This document shows, one piece after another, positions 19,354-23,930 of a stretch of 23,930 nt of DNA. The stretch covers positions 907,572 through 931,501 of the forward strand of contig BFEA01000571.1 in assembly GCA_003427395.1 (NCBI GenBank), read 5' to 3'. Below the pieces are notes generated by a model. That model ran no database searches. It had not been told where the DNA came from and saw only the letters and a list, made by a program, of their open reading frames with translations. The translations under genes were made by a program, and so were the position numbers. Position 1 is the first letter of the stretch. Each line of letters opens with the position of its first letter. The DNA comes from Chara braunii (taxonomy: Eukaryota; Streptophyta; Charophyceae; Charales; Characeae).

Positions 19354-20858
19354 ATCTGCACAAAGCAGTTAGGTTCTGAACCTCAGGGTCCATCAGTCCT
19401 AAATTGCCTTCTTCACATGGTCTGCACACCACTTCCCACGCTACCTTAGAAACAAACCCCTGGTTAGTCTGACTATCCGGCTTCCACAGGAACCGGCGTG
19501 CTGCGCCTTTCACAGATTTTAGCAAGGTCACAGGGAATTTGCGAACTGTTCCCACGTAACTCATCAGAGCAAATGCTGCTGCTCTCAATGTTAGAGCTCT
19601 TCCCAACAGCGAAATATGTATGGCCTTCCCCCAGCTTCTGATCCTGGTAGTCACTCTTTGTAAGATGATCTCGTTTTGCACTTCTGAGCATTCTCCCAGT
19701 GCAATCTGGACTCCCAAGAACCTTTCAGCTTCGCCTGCAGAAACCCTTTCCATACCCCATTCCACAGTACTCTGGTGCTGTGCCGGTAAGAACAACATCG
19801 ATTTCGACCAGTTGACCGCAGCTTCAGACAGCTTTGCGTAGATGTCTAGGCACGACTTCAGAGCCTCCAATGAGGACTTCATGTTCTCTGATATGGCGAA
19901 AAGATCGTCAGCCAGCGTTGGGACCTTGCTCTCTCTCCCATCAGGGAGCTTCATGCCTTTGTACTCTGGGTGAATTCTCAGGTTGCACAACAAGACTTCT
20001 AGTTGCACTACAAATAGGAGGGGGGCAAGGGGACAGCCCTGCCGCAGCGATCTTGACAACTTGAACTCTTTTGAGAGAAAACCATTTACGCACACAGCCG
20101 CTGTGGAGTCTCCATAGAGCGNCACCACCCACTGACAAAAACTAGGGCCGAAGCCCATTGTTTTNAGGGTGGTCATCACAAAAGACCAATTTACTCTATC
20201 ATATGCCTTCTNTAGGTCTAGCATTAGTACAGTGATGTTGCGGTCGTCTTTGTCAATCAGTTCAAGCGCTTCGATGGTTGTCACTACATTTTCAAAAATG
20301 GATATGCCTTTAATAAATGCTCCCTGCTCCTCTCCGATCAGGNTGGGCAAGTACCTGCTCAGTCTTACTGCTACCGTCTTTGCTAACAGTTTATAACTTA
20401 CANTAAGCANTGAGATCGATCTGTAATTACGCACTTCGTCTCGGTCACCTTTTCTNTACAGCAAGGTAATTACTCCTCTAGACATCGTGCGACCCAACTT
20501 TCCTNCTTCTCTAATGCTGTTGAATATATCCACCAGATCGTCTACCAGAATCTCCCANTGAGCTTCAAAAAACTTGATGGGAANGCCATCATCCCAGGGG
20601 CTTTCCCCCTGGCCAACTGTTTCATTGTGTGAGTAAGTTCTTCCGATGAAANGGGTTTCTCCAAGTCGAGGAGACCTGTTTGTGGAACTCGACAGGGAAC
20701 TTGATCCCAGAATGGAGACTCCAGGGACATGTCATGCTCGAAACCTTTTTGTGGACTCTTGAAGTGAGGATGTTGTTGTAAAAGGCGGCTGCGTACTCAC
20801 AGATATCTTCATTGGCTCTTGCCAGTGAGGCTCTAATCCATAGCGGGTGCTTTAGTTA
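19319..20858 (-). pseudogene. LINE ORF2, reverse transcriptase part
   Basis: The frame after TAA 20856-20858 begins with LKHPLWIRASLARANED. It shifts near 20758 to SPQKGFEHDMSLESPFW and again near 20595, in the conserved ARGKAPG motif. From 20533 a frame of 404 codons carries the core motifs: LMLDLxKAYDRVNW (103-116, motif A with Asp106), LRQGCPLAPLLF (163-174, motif B) and LADDLFA (207-213, motif C with the Asp pair; Leu replaces the usual Tyr or Phe). These residues polymerise cDNA on the nicked target. The frame is ended by the 20-bp duplication at 19314-19353. Both catalytic Asp sites survive even though the frame is broken. Confidence 0.9.
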
Positions 20859-21146
20859 TGTAACTTGCGGTCTCTTACTTGCAGGTAGTAGGCGTTTGAA
20901 AGTCTCCTTGGTCATTCTATCACCTGCAGCAATGCCTTTCGCCTGCAGGATGTGCTCCCACCGCTTTTGCTTCTCAACTTGAATCTCCTCCCAAACTTTN
21001 AGTCTTTCCTGTCTTTCTTCNNCCCATACCTGGTCTGAGATTGGATGTTCTCCCAACCTACTCTCTGACTCCTCCACCCTCCTCTTGCATTCTACCTCTT
21101 TGAAGTTCCTGAGATAGGCCACTATCCTTGAGTAAGTATCCAATCT
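20856..21146 (-). pseudogene. LINE ORF2, linker between endonuclease and RT
   Basis: It is in the same frame as the endonuclease, separated from it by TAG 21147-21149, and ends in TAA 20856-20858. The segment is highly charged and Lys/Glu/Arg-rich (CKRRVEESESRLGEHP, VEKQKRWEHIL), probably helical, as usual for this linker in plant LINEs. Three N fall in it. Confidence 0.75.
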
Positions 21147-22054
21147 CTAAGAAACAATGCGGAGGCCGGCGTCCAGCCAGTCAGCTTTGGACTCGAACTG
21201 AGCTTTTTTGTGTTGCCAGTCTTTCCAGAAGGTGGTTGTCCACTCCCTGATCCCTTCGTCCTCCAGATTGGTTACGTTTAACCGGAAGCAACCTGGACCT
21301 CTTGTCAGGCTGTTCGAGGTGCGAATACTGAAGGCCACCAACTTATGGTCGGAGAGTGAGGCCGTGATGACCAGTGATGACGTTACTTTCTTCGCCAGCA
21401 GATCCGACAGAAGGAAGAAATCCAATCTTCTTTGTACCCCTGCTGATGGGTCTGCGTTACCAAACCAGGTGTAACCTGGATTTAACGGATTCATTGTTCT
21501 GAAGATGTCCTCCATTGACCAGGCTTCCTTCCACCTCAGTAAAACAACTTGATCGGAGTGAAACCCCGTATCTGCTTTCACATCAATCCTTGGATCTAAG
21601 ACCACGTTCCAGTCGCCTCCAACCACTAGTCTGTCCGACTTCGGAATGACATATGGCAGAGATTCAAAGAATTCCCTTCTCTCCTTTTGGTCGTTCGGTG
21701 TGTAGACTGTGGCAAAAACCCATTCTTGCCCTTCTATCGTCACCTTCACCCAACACCACCTCCCCCATAAGTCTGAATCACAGTCAACCAAGCTAGCCTC
21801 AATTCTTTTGTGGAAAAGGATTGCTACTCCCCCTTTGGATCCCCTGGCTGGGAACCAAAGTTGGGGGCCGTCCCACCACTCCCTCATTCTTTCCAATTTC
21901 TCCTTCGAGACCTTTGTCTCTTGAATCAGAGCGATATCAATGTCCTTCCCGTGAAGCCATGATTTCAACCGCTTTCCTTTCTCCTTGTCTCCTGTGTCAC
22001 CTAGGCCCTGCACGTTCCACGTCCCTACTTTGAGTTTATTCCCTACTTTTATTC
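21147..22054 (-). pseudogene. LINE ORF2, apurinic-type endonuclease domain
   Basis: The domain nicks the target DNA to prime reverse transcription. All expected active-site motifs are readable: GTWNVQGL at the start, QETK (Glu32 counted from the GTG at 22013), GGDWN (132-136), RRLDFF (Asp198) and SDHK (221-224). The open frame begins right after TGATGA at 22055-22060, next to the ORF1 stop at 22049-22051, with no ATG before the endonuclease core. ORF2 may therefore have been translated by reinitiation or a non-ATG start. The domain ends at an in-frame TAG (21147-21149) followed by the linker. Confidence 0.9.
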
Positions 22055-23930
22055 ATCAGCATTCGGTAAGCCGCCTGTCGATTGGTTGCGAATAGAAGAA
22101 TTGTTCCCTTGGTTGACCACATTTGGTATTTCTGGCCATGGGTCGCTCAGATTCCTTGCAAATAATTCGGAAGAGAAATCCTACNATCTTGGCATCTTGT
22201 TCCTCAATTCTTCCAAGGTCGTTGTTGAGACCCCTGGATCGACCACTATCTGCGCAAGCATAAGCATTGAGGGATCGACCACTATCCGGATACGTTTACC
22301 TNCGGGGAGGTCTACATCCAGTTTCGNCATCAATCCATCTGGGCAGATGCGAAAATCGAATCTGTCAGCAAAGAGTTCTCTTACTTTGCACTTGATGATG
22401 TCTATCGTGGCCAGCCCGTCAATCTGTTGTGCAGGCAGGACCATTTTGCCCTCTTTNTTGACCAATCCGATTACATGAATTACTTGTGCTTGCATCGTGC
22501 AGACGAGTGGCAGAATCCATCTCTCTTCGTAGCCCGCTGTTCCTGCTTGGTGTGAGTTAACTCCCTCCGTTGCGTGTCCTGGTGATGCACCTGGTGAATT
22601 GCTGCCACTAGGGTCCCGCGAGCCGCTCGGATCCCCTTGAAGTCTTCAAGTTGTTGCTTGATCTTGGTGGATTTCCTTAACACCATCTGTTCCCACGCCT
22701 GTTTTTCCCTCTTGGCCGACCATCTGAGTGTTTGGCATTCCGTATTGTCCTTGATAGGGAACGAAAGCTCGCTGTCCTCCTATTGTCGTGCCCCATTGCA
22801 TTGCACTTGGATCGCTGTCGTAGGGCCCCAACACAGGGTTGGGAAGTTGATATCCACTGTAAGGATACGACACCATCGGGAATGACGTCATTGGTATGGT
22901 AGCTGCATTTGCCAACGGCAGTAAACAACTTAGCCTTGGGTCTTTATTCAAGAGCTGGAGCAAACTTGGAATTGATACGCCTCCATTTGGTGTGGTCCAG
23001 ACGTTTGAAGCGGTAGNTGAGGGTGTTGCACCCATCCTCCATGTTGATGTGCATAGGCTGAAGGTAGCGCGGCTGTGGCGCTGTTCCACGCTTGGTTGTT
23101 CGNCCTTTCTACTCGTTGTTGTTGAGCGCCTCCCGTTCTTGGGTTGCCTTGTGCTGAGGATCCTGCATCAGCTTGAGAATTTCTCCTCTGTTGGAGATCT
23201 CTGGCCGCCTCTTGAATATTCCTATTTTGCTCATTCACCGAATCCCCTCCTCTTCTTCTTCCCTCGTCTCTTCTTGGATTTCCACCCGTTAGCTGTTCTG
23301 ACAGAGTTTGTCCCATTCTCGGGCAGCCTTCAGTTGCCGTGTGGAAGCACCATCTGCAAGTCTCACACCATGGTGTGTTCTTGTAGGCGAATTTGATGTA
23401 GTAGATCTCTCCGTCGTCCAGTTTGATCGGAAGCTCTTCTTCGAACCGTTCTTCTGATTCTCGTACGAGCTCGAATTTCAAGTTTATCAGCTTCAGTCTT
23501 GTCTTGTCTGGCTCTGGGAGAATGGAGTTGATTATGCGCCCCGTCGAAGTCTCCACCATGCTCTCCACATGAAACATGACTCGGAGCGGAACTCTCAAGG
23601 CTGTTACCCAGAACTTGGATTCATCCTCCAATCTTCTCCGTTCTTCCAATNCGGCTTTCGTCATCCATGGTTNAAAGGCCATGCCATACTCAATCCCGCG
23701 GATCTCCACCTTGTCTTCACCTTTGGCAATCATCCACCTCGATACGTCTCTTGACTTGGCCGACGTATGACAGGAAATTCGGTCCTTCGCCGTGGATTCT
23801 TCCTCGTTTGACTGATCGGTCAAAGATTCTTTCCCTGTACCAGCCATTTTCATAAGCACGCACCAAGTCTTCTCTGATTCGCAGAGGAAGATCCCGAGCT
23901 TCTCCTTGAAATATCACNGTGACAGTTCTT
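22049..23930 (-). pseudogene. LINE ORF1, RNA-binding zinc-knuckle protein (5' end outside window)
   Basis: The visible N-terminal part (RDLPLRIREDLVRAYENGWY, at 23895-23836) is in one frame. The frame shifts near 23760 into the 23859-22948 frame, which holds a DUF4283-like region (WVTALRVPLRVMFHVESM) and a CX2CX4HX5C knuckle (Cys165, Cys168, His173, Cys179 of that frame). A Gln/Asn/Gly/Arg-rich stretch follows. Near 23050 the frame shifts again to a Pro/Tyr/Gln-rich segment (VSYPYSGYQLPNPVLGPY), then runs through TGA 22646-22648 and TAG 22181-22183 to a final TAA at 22049-22051. ORF1 proteins coat the LINE RNA in the cytoplasm. The C-terminal 150 residues (MQAQVIHVIGLV onwards) match nothing I know. 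Confidence 0.75.

Larger units (their letters stand above)
17198..23930 (-). mobile_element. LINE-1-like non-LTR retrotransposon, decayed, 5' end outside window
   Basis: The element is read from right to left: ORF1 (23930-22049), ORF2 (22054-17785), a 3' UTR of about 540 bases, and a T-rich (ATTTT)n tract at 17198-17240 that reads as an (AAAAT)n tail on the element strand. Domain order (zinc-knuckle ORF1; endonuclease, reverse transcriptase and CCHC zinc finger in ORF2) is that of plant LINE-1 elements. There are no long terminal repeats, integrase or protease. Several frameshifts, stops and N bases show that this copy is inactive. The left end is inferred from the A-rich tail; the right end is cut by the window, so a target-site duplication cannot be tested. 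Confidence 0.85.

Noticed and set aside
17198-23930. LTR retrotransposon or viral copy
   Set aside because: There is no integrase, protease, envelope or terminal repeat. The apurinic-type endonuclease plus RT order is that of a non-LTR LINE.

Overview
The window looks like nuclear DNA of a streptophyte (plant-lineage) organism. A charophyte alga such as Chara braunii is my best guess, but this is inference. Reasons: an intact pantothenate synthetase on the minus strand (12716-13909) with the land-plant type of core, a LINE-1-like non-LTR retrotransposon of plant style on the minus strand (about 17198 to the right edge), a tRNA-derived SINE, one likely GT-AG intron, and many microsatellites and minisatellites. 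There are no operons or bacterial-style gene packing. About 30 isolated N bases and one 477-base N gap (15954-16430) show draft-quality sequence.

Layout, left to right. 1-677: no gene recognised, degenerate tandem duplications. 678-4125 (+): the remains of one long gene resembling the transposase-like DUF7869 proteins, broken by nine in-frame stops and two frameshifts, with a probable 122-bp intron at 3571-3692. 4230-6525: AT-rich DNA with small direct repeats and no gene. 6526-8495: tandem duplications, (CT)n and (CTTGG)n tracts. 8629-9146: tRNA-derived SINE with A and B boxes, a 19-A tail and flanking target-site duplications. 9165-12451: no gene, several local repeats and poly(T) tracts. 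12452-12607: 78-bp repeat pair. 12716-13909 (-): pantothenate synthetase. 13910-17116: no gene; two related 10-bp minisatellites flank the N gap, and a diverged repeat pair sits on either side of it. 17117-17170: tRNA-like A and B boxes. 17198-23930 (-): LINE, with T-rich tail, 3' UTR, ORF2 (endonuclease, reverse transcriptase, C-terminal zinc finger) and ORF1 (zinc knuckle), all decayed and cut by the window edge.

Only the pantothenate synthetase gene looks functional. It catalyses the last step of vitamin B5 synthesis. The other recognisable coding sequence is dead mobile or mobile-derived DNA. I see no multi-gene system, CRISPR array, rRNA or intact tRNA gene. The most unusual items are the decayed DUF7869-type gene with its spliced C-terminal extension, the roughly 70-residue hydrophilic insert in pantothenate synthetase, and the LINE tail lying next to a tRNA-like promoter sequence.
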